The notes beneath the pieces were generated by a model. It searched no databases, was not told the origin of the DNA, and saw nothing but the letters and a program-made list of their open reading frames with translations. A program made the translations under genes and the position numbers. A stretch of DNA of 64,000 nt, from positions 1 to 64,000 of the forward strand of contig NZ_CP072985.1 of NCBI RefSeq assembly GCF_024397795.1, read 5' to 3'. Source of the DNA: Lactobacillus intestinalis (GTDB lineage: Bacteria > Bacillota > Bacilli > Lactobacillales > Lactobacillaceae). Shown in pieces: positions 55,413 to 64,000 of the stretch. The stretch's first letter is position 1. Each line of letters begins with the position of its first letter.

Positions 55413-56288
55413 ATGCAAAAGGTATATGCTGCATTGATGACAGCTTTTGACGAAAATGGCAACATTGATGAAAAAGGTACTCGTGAGATCATTCGCCATG
55501 ATATTGACGTTGAAGGGGTTGACGGTCTTTATGTAGGTGGTTCTACCGGTGAAAACTTCATGCTAGGCAAAGATGAAAAGAAGAGAGTTTTCGATATTGC
55601 ATGGGATGAAGCACACAATGATGATGTAGACTTAATTGCTCAAGTTGGTTCGCCTAACCTTCATGAAGCAATGGAACTTGCTAAGTATGTAACTAATGAG
55701 CTTGGATTTAAGACAATTTCTGCAGTTACACCATTCTATTACAACTTTACCTTTGATGAAATTAAGCATTATTATGATGAAATTGTAAAAGACGTAGATG
55801 CAAACTTGTTAGTCTACTCAATTCCAGCATTAACAGGTGTCTCACTTTCACTTGATAACTTCGCTAAATTATTCGAAAATCCTAAGATCATTGGGGTTAA
55901 GTATACTAACGCTGACTTCTACCTTTTGGAAAGAATTCGTGAGCGCTTCCCAGATAAGAAGATTTTATCAGGATTTGACGAAATGCTTTTACCAGCATTG
56001 ATTGAAGGCGTAGACGGCTGTATTGGTTCCACTTATAATGTCAACACTAAAGTAGTTAAAGAAGAAATTGATGCTTACAATAAGGGCGATTTTGAAAGAG
56101 CTCGAGAACTTGAACACCAAAAGAATGATGTCATCACTGCGATGCTGAACAACGGTATTTATCCAACTATCAAACTTATTTTAGAGCATATGGGCGTTCA
56201 TGCTGGCTATACCCGTGCTCCAATGGCAAAATATGATGACAAAGTAATCAAGGGTGCTGACGAAATTTATAACAAATACTTCAAATAA
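55413..56288 (+). CDS. nanA: N-acetylneuraminate lyase
   Basis: 291 residues, DapA-type TIM barrel. It has GLYVGGSTGENFML, LVYSIPALTGV with the catalytic Tyr and IIGVKYTNADFY with the Schiff-base Lys, plus GFDEMLLPAL. It splits N-acetylneuraminate into ManNAc and pyruvate, the first step after uptake. CGGAGG lies before ATG 55413. Confidence 0.96.
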   Translation: MQKVYAALMTAFDENGNIDEKGTREIIRHDIDVEGVDGLYVGGSTGENFMLGKDEKKRVFDIAWDEAHNDDVDLIAQVGSPNLHEAMELAKYVTNELGFKTISAVTPFYYNFTFDEIKHYYDEIVKDVDANLLVYSIPALTGVSLSLDNFAKLFENPKIIGVKYTNADFYLLERIRERFPDKKILSGFDEMLLPALIEGVDGCIGSTYNVNTKVVKEEIDAYNKGDFERARELEHQKNDVITAMLNNGIYPTIKLILEHMGVHAGYTRAPMAKYDDKVIKGADEIYNKYFK

Positions 56289-56393
56289 ATTATATTCCAC
56301 TCCTTCCCCTATATAGTAAACACGTTTTAACTTCCCTTTAGATAAGCTATAATAATTAGTAACTTTATAGCCTGCTCTAGATCATTAATATAA

Positions 56394-56434
56394 AAAATAC
56401 GAGTACGGAAAATTATCTTACTCGTATTTTTTTA
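56394..56434 (+). terminator. Terminator of nanA
   Basis: ATACGAGTA pairs with TACTCGTAT, followed by TTTTTTT. It separates nanA from the regulator gene. Confidence 0.85.
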
Positions 56435-56457
56435 GATTAAATTGAAAGGAATTGCAT

Positions 56458-57294
56458 ATGTCATTTCTATCACATTTAGAAAACTCTATTCCCACTCTTC
56501 CCTCTCAAGAACGAAAAGTTGCGATGCTTATTGCTCAAGAACCCAAACGGGTACAAACGTTGAGCATTTCTGAACTCGCTAAATTAGCCCACGTTAGTAA
56601 TGCAACTATTACCCGTTTTTCTAAACGATTGAATTGTAAAAATTTCGCTGAACTAAAACTTAATCTAGCTTCCAGCACGAATGTTGCTCCTTCAGAGCCT
56701 AAAGTAAAGGTCAAAAAAGAGACTCCACATCGCGTATATGACTTTTATAATCGTGTATTAAAGGAAACTTCGCAAAAACTAGATATCAATCAATTGAAGA
56801 AAATCGTTAAATTGATCAAGATTTCTTCGCGTGTCTATATTTTCGGAATTGGAAGTTCTGGCTATACAGCGCAAGAAATGTCACAAAGGATGCTCAGAAT
56901 GGGCATTTCAACTTTTCCCATGACTGAAAGTTCAATTATGTATATGACTAGCAGTATTATGGATAGCAATGATCTGATTTTAGCAATTTCTTCTACAGGA
57001 AATACTACCGAGATCGTTAACGCTGCTAAATTAGGCAAGAAGCGTGGGGCGATGGTTGTCGCTATTACGGGGATTGAAGACAGTCCTTTAGCTAAGTTGA
57101 GCGACATTGTGGTTGCCGTTCGAAATACCGACTTCATTAATGATGCGCGTTTTATCAATTCTCAATTCTCGATTATGTATGCCATTGACGTAATTACCAC
57201 CATGCTTTTAGATGATCCGAAATATCGTGAACATATGGCACAAACTATTGATACCATTTTGAATCGGAAAATTGTTAAGAATAATAAGCGATAG
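56458..57294 (+). CDS. nanR: RpiR-family regulator of the nan locus
   Basis: 278 residues. The N-terminal helix-turn-helix (about 1-77) has LSISELAKLAHVSNATITRFSKRLNCKNFAELK. The SIS sugar-binding domain has YIFGIGSSGYTAQEMSQRMLRMG and AISSTGNTTEIVNAA. RpiR regulators sense phosphorylated amino sugars such as ManNAc-6-P or GlcNAc-6-P. Its position next to nanA supports control of this cluster. ATG 56458 follows AAAGGAATT; a TTG two codons earlier is less likely. Confidence 0.88.
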   Translation: MSFLSHLENSIPTLPSQERKVAMLIAQEPKRVQTLSISELAKLAHVSNATITRFSKRLNCKNFAELKLNLASSTNVAPSEPKVKVKKETPHRVYDFYNRVLKETSQKLDINQLKKIVKLIKISSRVYIFGIGSSGYTAQEMSQRMLRMGISTFPMTESSIMYMTSSIMDSNDLILAISSTGNTTEIVNAAKLGKKRGAMVVAITGIEDSPLAKLSDIVVAVRNTDFINDARFINSQFSIMYAIDVITTMLLDDPKYREHMAQTIDTILNRKIVKNNKR

Positions 57295-57296
57295 AA

Positions 57297-57336
57297 AACC
57301 GATTGATTTACTTTTTAAGCGTTTTTTCAATCGGTT
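57297..57336 (+). terminator. Hairpin after nanR
   Basis: AACCGATTGA pairs with TCAATCGGTT around a T-rich loop. The T-run on the plus strand is poor, so efficiency is uncertain. Confidence 0.5.
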
Positions 57337-57344
57337 GGCGAGCG

Positions 57345-57560
57345 AAAACAAAAAAAGACAATAACTGCACCCCGAAATTTGGTACAATTATTGTCAGAAA
57401 TAGAACTATTTCACTCTTTGTGAAAGTAAATAAAACCGCTATTGACTTTTGGTAGAGTTTAGCGGTTTTTATAATATAAACTGTTAACATCCACCGTTTA
57501 CTAACGGCTTCTATTTCTAGAGGGATGCTATTTGCAGCAACATCCTTTTTTGTTTTAAAG
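57345..57560 (+). other. Cluster of hairpins ending in a terminator, no gene
   Basis: In order: GACAATAA/TTATTGTC (around 57358-57397), AAAACCGCTA/TAGCGGTTTT (around 57432-57471), CCGTT/AACGG (around 57493-57506) and GGATG/CATCC followed by TTTTTT (around 57522-57550). No believable protein is encoded. It may be a structured RNA, or stacked terminators left from a lost insertion element. Confidence 0.4.
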
Positions 57561-57642
57561 ATATTTTATCCCATTGATTCAGAAAGTTGGAATCAAATTC
57601 TTTATGATTAAGGATTCATCTTTCCCACAATTTTATAAGCCA

Positions 57643-57677
57643 AAACAAAAATAGAGCCTGTGAAAGGCTCTATTTTG
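57643..57677 (-). terminator. Terminator
   Basis: AAAATAGAGCC pairs with GGCTCTATTTT; downstream of the mini-ORFs on the minus strand. Confidence 0.75.
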
Positions 57678-57746
57678 AGGGTAGAAATTTAAGATTTATT
57701 ATTTCTTTCCTCTTATTATTTTTAACTACTTAATTATCAAAGCATA

Positions 57747-58021
57747 TTTATCGATGTTTCATTCATTAATTTCCCTTATATACTTATCCCTAATACAAGA
57801 TACTAGCTGTTTCGTTCATTATAATCATCTCTTTTTTTAGCTTTCTTCATTTTACCAATAAAATACTCAACTAGCGGCCCAACTTTCGGATATAGTCAAA
57901 AATATTTTTCACAACAAAAAAGGTAATTCGCTTCAACGAATTACCTAAAAATCTTATTTACCATTTGAATCTTTAATTAGCCAAGTACAATCCAAAGCAT
58001 ATTGCTTGATGTTCCGTCCAT
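57747..58021 (-). repeat. Three related mini-ORF units (9-14 codons)
   Basis: Minus-strand frames MNETSINML (57747-57776), MNETASILY (57790-57819) and MDGTSSNMLWIVLG (57977-58021) each start with ATG after a purine-rich site. The first and third share about 24 of 30 bases from the ATG. In another frame the third unit reads FNGRNIKQYALDCTWLIKDSNGK before a stop, and stops interrupt the same frame in the others. They are probably decayed copies of one small gene. Either frame could be the original. Confidence 0.4.
57918..57943 (-). terminator. Terminator-like hairpin related to the one at 58337
   Basis: AGGTAATTCG pairs with CGAATTACCT. It resembles the hairpin after the mucin-binding protein, suggesting a duplicated gene end. 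Confidence 0.65.
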
Positions 58022-58074
58022 TGAATTTTACATCCCTTTCCAGTAATTAAGTTACTTTAATTATACTATGCATT

Positions 58075-58251
58075 TTAATAAATAGAATATAAATCCTTTC
58101 TAAAATCTTCTAAGGAATCATATTCATTTGCATATTGCTGGTTTTTAGCTTCCTGGACAGCTTGTTCAAGTCCAGTTCTTTCAACACTAGGGGTAAATGG
58201 CAACTTTCTACGTTGATCGACATGATCATTAATTCCAAGAGTTAAGCTCAT
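58075..58251 (-). CDS. Short protein, possibly antitoxin-like
   Basis: 58 residues from MSLTLGINDHVDQRRKLPF to YANEYDSLEDFRKDLYSIY. AAGGAG lies 9 bases before ATG 58251, a convincing ribosome site. The YDSLEDFRKDL end resembles the C-terminal part of RelB/DinJ-type antitoxins, but the ribbon-helix-helix start is short and no toxin gene lies next to it. It may be a remnant of a toxin-antitoxin pair. Confidence 0.45.
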   Translation of the reverse strand: MSLTLGINDHVDQRRKLPFTPSVERTGLEQAVQEAKNQQYANEYDSLEDFRKDLYSIY

Positions 58252-58333
58252 ATTTCTAGTCTCCTTATCAACAACCTATAAGTATATTCTACTCTTCAAT
58301 ATCAAATAGGTCCTCCCTAATATCTCTAAACAA

Positions 58334-58366
58334 CCAAAAAGGCAATTCGCCTTAACGAATTACCTA
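58334..58366 (-). terminator. Terminator of the mucin-binding protein gene
   Basis: AGGCAATTCG and CGAATTACCT arms with one mismatch around CCTTAA, then A/T-rich sequence, just past the stop at 58380. Confidence 0.7.
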
Positions 58367-58379
58367 AAAAGTTATCTTT

Positions 58380-61300
58380 TTATTTGTCTTTGCGTTTTCT
58401 AGTTCCTGCAAGTCCGAATAATGAGCCGACTGCAGCTAAGAGTAATCCGAAGATTCCTGCTTTGCTTTCTTGTACACCAGTCTGTGGCAATCTTTCCTTG
58501 GCTTCTTGAGTATTAGTGGTTCCATTATCATGGTCCACTTCTGATGCTGGCGCATTTTCATCAACAGTTGCAGCATAAACCATTGGCGCTTCTTCAGTAG
58601 ATTCTGCGTTTTTAGATTCCGCAACTTGATCAGAGCTTGTATTATCAACAGCTTCAGATTTTGAAGCTTCACCTACAACAACTTCATGATCTACCTTATT
58701 GTTGCCATCTCCAGCGTTACCACCATTGTTATTGCCTTTGTTACCAGCGTCACCCTTGTTTGAAGAATCATCTTTATCCTTGTCATCCTTATCCGGAGTT
58801 GAAGGAGTTGGTTTATCTTCATCAGGTTCTGGCGTTGGCTTTTTATCTGGGGTTGGCTCTGGTTCCGGAGTCGGTTCTGGATCTGGTGTTGGCTCTGGGT
58901 CAGGAGTTGGCGTTGGATCCGGAGTTGGTTCTGGATCTGGCTTATCATCTCCACCTGAAGTTGTATCCTTCACCAAGTATACCTTGAAGATATTCTTTTG
59001 AGCATCTTTTTGGTAAACTGCCCCTTCAGTGTAGTCATTAGTTACAACCTTATAACCTAACTTGATCAAGGTGGCGATTACTTCTGCAGGGTCCTTGCTG
59101 AATTTGATTACTTCGTTAATTACTCCATCAACCTTATCACTATCTAAGACTTCACCAGTAGTTTGATCAATATATTCGATTTGAGCAGTTAACTTATCTG
59201 CTTTGTAAACTACAGTTTCGGTTAAGTCGCCATGATCAGCACTAATACCATCAACTGCTTGAACCTTATCTTCATCTGGCGTATAGCCATCAATACTTGG
59301 AGAAACGACTTCTTCAAATGTGGTACCGTCGCTTGCTACCCAAGTAATAGTTCCTTGGACGATCTTGCCGTTTTCATCAACAACAATCTTGCCGTCCTTA
59401 ACTTGAACTAATTGACCAGTAACCTTATCAATGTATGCAGTACCCTCGAAGTTAAGCGTTTGAGTTACAGACGGCTTAGCTGTTGTACCGTTTTCATATA
59501 CATAATGGATTACACGGTTGATGTCCTTGTTTAATTCATCTGCACCGAATGGATAAGTTGGACCATCTGGATCGTCTGGATTAATTGGATCATCGCCCTT
59601 GATGTTGTCATCAGGTTTGATTTCTACATAACCGTGCGTTACACGAACTACGAAATGGTTAACTTGAGCGTCTTTACTACTGTCGCCGTACTTAGTTTCG
59701 CCATTAATAAATGTGAAACCACTTGGATTGACTACTACGTAACCCATCTTTTCAAGCTCTTCAATGATCTTATGTGGATCATTTTCGAAAGTGATTGGGT
59801 TGTCGTAGACATCGTATGCGTAGTCAGTTCTAATTACTTGGCCAGTAGTTTCATCGATATAAGTGATTTGGGCAGTTTCTCTGTTAGCGTTGTAAGTAAC
59901 TTTAACAGTTTGATTTGCATCTTCTGGATTTACCACTTGAGCTAAAACTTCGCTCATATCTGGAGTGTATCCATTAATCGTTGGGGAAACTTGTGCATCC
60001 CAACTACCTGATACAGGTACCCAAGTTAATTTACCTTCAACGGGCTTACCATTTTCATCAAGAATGATCTTACCATCTTGATCAACTGTAATATATTTAC
60101 CCGTTACTTTATCAATGTAACCTGAACCCTGGAACTTCACTACTTGAACCACACTTGGTGCAGCAGTAGTACCATCTGCAAAGACATATTCGATTACACG
60201 TTCAACATCTTTATCAAGAATGATTGAATCTGTTGGGTAAACTGGACTATTTGGATCGTCCGGATTGATTGGAGTATCTGGCTTACCTGGATTTTCTGGG
60301 TTAACGTGAATCACACCATGTTTTACTCTTACTTCAAAAATGTTAACATTTGGATTTTCTTCACTATTACCATACTTAGTTCCTTGAGTAAAGTTGTTTG
60401 AAACTAATTCATAACCTGATGCTAATAATTGCTCAATTACTTTACTTGGAGCAGTTGTGAAGTTAATATCTTCACCTAATTTACCAAGTACACTATCAAC
60501 ACTTAAGATTTCACCAGTAGTTTCATCAATATAAGTAATTTCCGCGGTTTGTTCTCCAGCATAGTAAGTGATTACTTCTACAATGTCATTTGAGTCCTGG
60601 TTTACTACCATTTCTTCTACAAATAATTTGTTTGGTCCATAGCCACTAATAGTTGGAGAATCAACTCTCGCAAATGTATCGCCGTTATCAGCTGTCCAAG
60701 TTAAACCACTAGCTTCGCCGATAACATCTCCGTTAGCATTCACAATTACATACTTGCCAGTTATCTTATCAATCATTCCTTGGCCTGTAAAAGTCAAAGT
60801 TACGACATGATCTTGAGCCGCCATCGTACCATTTTCGTATTGGTACTTGATAGTTTGAGTAATAGTCTTATGATCCGTGACACTTTCAGTACCATGCTTT
60901 ACTCTCACTTCGAAGATATTGTTATCGTTATCATGTGAGAAGCTATGGTTAAAGTCACCCTCATAGCTCTTACTTACTAAAACATAACCTTGCGCTTCAA
61001 GTTGTTTAATTAATTCCTCTGGATTATCAGTAAAGATAATCTTGTCACCGTAGTTACCCACTGCTTCGCTTGAGGAAATAACTTTATTGTCAGTTACATC
61101 AATAAATGTAATTTGGGCACTTTGCTTGTTAGCAATATAAGTTACCTGTACTTCACTATTGCCAGCAGTATGTTGCACATCAGCAACACTTTCAACAATT
61201 AAAATATCTGGACTGTAACCTTGAATCTTAGGTGATTCTACTTCATCATAACTACCTGTAGTCCAAGTATAGCTACCAATCAATTCACCTGTTACGGCAT

Positions 61301-64000
61301 CAATCTTACCAGTTCCTTTATAAGTTATGGTTTGAATTACCGAAGGTCTAGCAGTTGAGCCATCTGCATAAACATAGTGAATTACACGATTGGTAGTAGC
61401 AGTTTGTTCGTCTGCATCTTTAATACCATGTTCTAAGTATACCCAGAATTTATTAGGACCTTCAGTGAAGATCGCATCTGGACTAAAGCCGTCACTTACT
61501 AATACATAGCCTTTATTAACAAGTTCATCGATTACACTTTGAGTTGAGTAGTTAATCTTGTCCTTGTATTTACCTTCTACACTATCAACCTTAATAGTTT
61601 GACCTGTAGTTTTATCAATATAAGTAATGGTTGCTTGTTGAATATTAGCTGCGTAAATGACATCAATTACCCGATTCGTATCTTCATGAGTAATTACATC
61701 AGATTGACCGACTACTTTAATAGTAGGAGTGTAATTAATAATGTCTGGTGATTTTACTGCATCGAAGTAATTCTTATCAGTAGTCCAAGTGTAGTCACCA
61801 ATTAATTTACCTGTTACAACATCGATCAACCCAGTTCCTGTGAAAGTAATGGTTTGAACATTACTTGGACGAGCCGTAGTGCCATCCTCGTATTTGTAGT
61901 TAATAGTTTGACTTACCTGAACCGTGGTTGTGTCTTCTTTAGTAGCATGTGTAAAGTAAACATAGAAAACATTTACGTCTGGGTTTTCCTCACTATTACC
62001 ATACTTAGTTCCTGGAGTAAAGCTATTCGAAACTAACTTATAACCTTGAGATTCATATAATTTAATGATATTTGCAGGATCTAGGTTAAAATTGATTTCT
62101 TCACCGAATTTTCCTATTACAGAATCACTACCTAATTGAAGAGGGTCATTAGAATTAAAGATATCTACGTAGTAAATTTCGGCAGTTTGTTCGCCGGCAA
62201 TATAAGTTACGGTTTCTTCGATATCTGAAGAGTCATGAGAAACTTCAACTTCAGAAACCGTTAACCTATTTGGCGTGTATCCTGAAATCGTTGGAGAAGT
62301 TACTTCACTCAATATTACATTTTCAGACCAAGTCAAAATTTCCTGACCAGTTACCTTATCACGGGTACCAGTTCCAACAAATGTAGCCGTTTGAGTGATA
62401 GAAGGTTTAGCAGTTGAGCCATCTTGGTAAACATAGTGAATTACACGATCTACCGTTTCTTCTCTAGTTACTTCTTCGATACCATGTTTTAACGTAATAA
62501 TGAACTTATTCGCATTTGGATTTACTTCACCATCTTTAAACTTAGTACCAACTACAAATGGATTATTAACTAATTCATAACCTTGACTGATTAATTGATC
62601 AATTACAGTTTGTGGATTAAAGTTGATTTCTCTATCAAACTCACCTTCCACAGTATTAGAGCTGATTTCTTTATTATCAGTAATGTCTTGGAAAACGAAT
62701 TCGGCTTTTTGTGCAGTCCGCGTGTAAGTTACAGTGATAGTAATATTGTTGTCATCACGGTTAACTGTCATGGTTGGGATGCTGGTTTTATCCGCAGTAT
62801 AGTTTGGAATAGTTGGTGAGATTACTTCACCAAAAGTATCACTGTCCGCATTCCAGGTTAGACCATCAGCCTTGCCAATAATATTTCCTTGGTTATCAAC
62901 TAAAACGTATTCACCTGTAACCTTATCAATGTAAGCCTTCGCAGTAAAAGTAATAGTTTGTACACTATCTGGAGCTGCGGTTAAGCCATTTGAGTAAACA
63001 TACTTAATTGTTTGGGTGATAGTTGTAGTCAATTTATCAGAATCAGCTGGATAAGTTGGACGATTTGGTGCAGGATCATCAGGATTGATTGGTTGATCTG
63101 GCTTACCAGGATTTTCCGGAGTAATCTCAAATACACCATGTTTGAATGTAATCAAGAATGATTGTGGGTTTGTAGAATCAAACTTGTGACCGCCTTCACC
63201 ATAGCCGTTACTTACTAAAACATAGCCCTTATTTTCGAACTCTTTAATCATATCTAATGGATTAGTAGTAAAGCTAATGTCATAGCCATGACTACCATTA
63301 GTGGTTAAAGTGTCTAAAACTACAGGTGTTCCAGTAGTTACGTCTTGGAAGATCACTTCCGCAGAAGCGTTATTTGGAACGTAAACGACATAAATGTCTT
63401 TACTTAAGTCTCCAGTTGGAGTAATAACGGCTTGCTCTTGGTATTTAAGAGTATATCCCAAAATTTCTGGAGCCTTAGTTGCACCTGCACTAAATGCATC
63501 CGAACCATTATTAAACTGTACAGAAGGTCCAAGTACATTACCCTGTTCATCAACTGGAATAATTGAACCCAATTGACTATAGATAAATTGAACTTCGTGG
63601 GGAGTTGAAGTTACGAATGGGTTACGGCCAAGATAGTTATAATTACTAAATTGTACTGCTTGACCTGGAGCAACAACATGACTTTCTACAGCAGTAGTCT
63701 TATCACCATCAAATAAACTAATTCTCATAGTTCCATCTGGGGAAATTTGATTGTACACTACATAGAATTCTACATTGCTACTTCCATATTCATAGTAGAC
63801 TTTCTTATAGTATTCTCCTTCTTTAAATTGAGAAAGAGTACCTTTAAAGTCACCACTTGGAAAATTATCTGGAATTAAGTAATACCCATTAATAATTTGC
63901 TTAAACTGATCTACATTTTTAATTTCAAATTCTTGACCAGTAAGACCAGAAACAATTATATTTGGATATTGATCTGAACCTTCAATTTCATGTAATTTGC
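58380..64000 (-). CDS. LPxTG mucin-binding (Mub-like) surface protein, N-terminus outside the window
   Basis: The frame is open from the right edge to TAA at 58380, at least 1870 residues; the Met at 63758 is internal, since coding continues upstream (VEFYVVYNQISPDG). About eight tandem units of 180-200 residues each pair an AxITYIDxTTG module (MucBP-like) with an IxYVYADGSTAxPSVxQTxTFxGxxxIDxVTG module. A Pro/Glu/Asp-Pro-Thr wall-spanning region, a Ser/Asn/Gly-rich linker and RLPQTG, a hydrophobic span and RKRKDK follow, a full sortase anchor. Mub proteins bind mucus glycans, which fits the adjacent sialic acid genes. Confidence 0.92.
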   Translation of the reverse strand, partial: KLHEIEGSDQYPNIIVSGLTGQEFEIKNVDQFKQIINGYYLIPDNFPSGDFKGTLSQFKEGEYYKKVYYEYGSSNVEFYVVYNQISPDGTMRISLFDGDKTTAVESHVVAPGQAVQFSNYNYLGRNPFVTSTPHEVQFIYSQLGSIIPVDEQGNVLGPSVQFNNGSDAFSAGATKAPEILGYTLKYQEQAVITPTGDLSKDIYVVYVPNNASAEVIFQDVTTGTPVVLDTLTTNGSHGYDISFTTNPLDMIKEFENKGYVLVSNGYGEGGHKFDSTNPQSFLITFKHGVFEITPENPGKPDQPINPDDPAPNRPTYPADSDKLTTTITQTIKYVYSNGLTAAPDSVQTITFTAKAYIDKVTGEYVLVDNQGNIIGKADGLTWNADSDTFGEVISPTIPNYTADKTSIPTMTVNRDDNNITITVTYTRTAQKAEFVFQDITDNKEISSNTVEGEFDREINFNPQTVIDQLISQGYELVNNPFVVGTKFKDGEVNPNANKFIITLKHGIEEVTREETVDRVIHYVYQDGSTAKPSITQTATFVGTGTRDKVTGQEILTWSENVILSEVTSPTISGYTPNRLTVSEVEVSHDSSDIEETVTYIAGEQTAEIYYVDIFNSNDPLQLGSDSVIGKFGEEINFNLDPANIIKLYESQGYKLVSNSFTPGTKYGNSEENPDVNVFYVYFTHATKEDTTTVQVSQTINYKYEDGTTARPSNVQTITFTGTGLIDVVTGKLIGDYTWTTDKNYFDAVKSPDIINYTPTIKVVGQSDVITHEDTNRVIDVIYAANIQQATITYIDKTTGQTIKVDSVEGKYKDKINYSTQSVIDELVNKGYVLVSDGFSPDAIFTEGPNKFWVYLEHGIKDADEQTATTNRVIHYVYADGSTARPSVIQTITYKGTGKIDAVTGELIGSYTWTTGSYDEVESPKIQGYSPDILIVESVADVQHTAGNSEVQVTYIANKQSAQITFIDVTDNKVISSSEAVGNYGDKIIFTDNPEELIKQLEAQGYVLVSKSYEGDFNHSFSHDNDNNIFEVRVKHGTESVTDHKTITQTIKYQYENGTMAAQDHVVTLTFTGQGMIDKITGKYVIVNANGDVIGEASGLTWTADNGDTFARVDSPTISGYGPNKLFVEEMVVNQDSNDIVEVITYYAGEQTAEITYIDETTGEILSVDSVLGKLGEDINFTTAPSKVIEQLLASGYELVSNNFTQGTKYGNSEENPNVNIFEVRVKHGVIHVNPENPGKPDTPINPDDPNSPVYPTDSIILDKDVERVIEYVFADGTTAAPSVVQVVKFQGSGYIDKVTGKYITVDQDGKIILDENGKPVEGKLTWVPVSGSWDAQVSPTINGYTPDMSEVLAQVVNPEDANQTVKVTYNANRETAQITYIDETTGQVIRTDYAYDVYDNPITFENDPHKIIEELEKMGYVVVNPSGFTFINGETKYGDSSKDAQVNHFVVRVTHGYVEIKPDDNIKGDDPINPDDPDGPTYPFGADELNKDINRVIHYVYENGTTAKPSVTQTLNFEGTAYIDKVTGQLVQVKDGKIVVDENGKIVQGTITWVASDGTTFEEVVSPSIDGYTPDEDKVQAVDGISADHGDLTETVVYKADKLTAQIEYIDQTTGEVLDSDKVDGVINEVIKFSKDPAEVIATLIKLGYKVVTNDYTEGAVYQKDAQKNIFKVYLVKDTTSGGDDKPDPEPTPDPTPTPDPEPTPDPEPTPEPEPTPDKKPTPEPDEDKPTPSTPDKDDKDKDDSSNKGDAGNKGNNNGGNAGDGNNKVDHEVVVGEASKSEAVDNTSSDQVAESKNAESTEEAPMVYAATVDENAPASEVDHDNGTTNTQEAKERLPQTGVQESKAGIFGLLLAAVGSLFGLAGTRKRKDK

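Noticed and set aside
58637..59001. Frames rich in Pro, Leu, Ser or Gly opposite the proline-rich wall region
   Set aside because: Shadow of the PxPEPT repeat coding in the mucin-binding protein.
63758..64000. Start of the mucin-binding gene at Met 63758
   Set aside because: Coding similarity and the open frame continue to the window edge; no ribosome site lies before that Met.

Overview
The window is low-GC Gram-positive DNA and reads as a chromosome segment of a host-associated Lactobacillus, most like the johnsonii/gasseri/acidophilus/crispatus lineage. The evidence is AT-rich codon use, strong GGAGG-type ribosome binding sites, YSIRK/LPxTG surface proteins with DUF1542 and Mub repeats, a methionine T-box in front of mmuM-mmuP, and a sialic-acid (nan) locus. 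The species call is inference.

Layout. 1-950: remnants (end of a plasmid Mob relaxase joined to the start of an aldo/keto reductase, and a small membrane ORF). 962-14525 (minus): a giant cell-wall adhesin whose first 11.5 kb is open and whose last 2 kb is broken by at least 14 single-base indels. 14.6-17.0 kb: broken or small genes, including a frameshifted zinc alcohol dehydrogenase divergent from an intact LysR regulator. 18081-19595: a TnpB-only IS605-type element. 19653-29767: a complete type I-B CRISPR-Cas locus with two arrays: cas6-cas8-cas7-cas5, array 2, cas3-cas4-cas1-cas2, array 1, all on the minus strand. 30.1-32.8 kb: T-box, mmuM, mmuP. 32.9-41.0 kb: a type I restriction system with an active hsdS, an inverted 5'-truncated hsdS and a tyrosine recombinase between them, i.e. 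a phase-variation switch. 41.2-44.4 kb: two small genes, then an oppA relic, a ribA relic and a ribH split by a second TnpB element. 44.4-48.9 kb: a DsbA-like oxidoreductase, a GntR regulator, a dead IS30 and proC. 48.9-57.3 kb: nan locus (nanE, esterase, sodium symporter, antiporter, epimerase-like protein, nanK, nanA, RpiR regulator). 57.3-58.3 kb: hairpins and mini-ORFs. 58380 to the right edge: an LPxTG mucin-binding protein, cut by the window.

How it works together. The two surface proteins and the nan locus fit life on mucus: mucin binding plus uptake and breakdown of sialic acid to GlcNAc-6-phosphate chemistry, with CcpA-type (cre) sites at the nan promoters. The CRISPR locus and switchable restriction system are two layers of defence. 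Broken genes and two insertion-element families mark 0-18 kb and 41-48 kb as decaying accessory DNA.

The most unusual material is in the CRISPR locus. Both arrays are preceded by leaders with the same layout: CTGTCGAT-N26-ATCGACAG overlapping the -35 box, plus a TCTGTCGACC copy exactly 47 bases from the first repeat. The old end of array 2 has two repeats lacking their palindromic core, and an isolated degenerate repeat. Between these lies a short convergent transcription unit with its own promoter and terminator, whose 5' half has a tRNA-like acceptor and T-arm. This may be a CRISPR-embedded regulatory or guard RNA; that function is a hypothesis.
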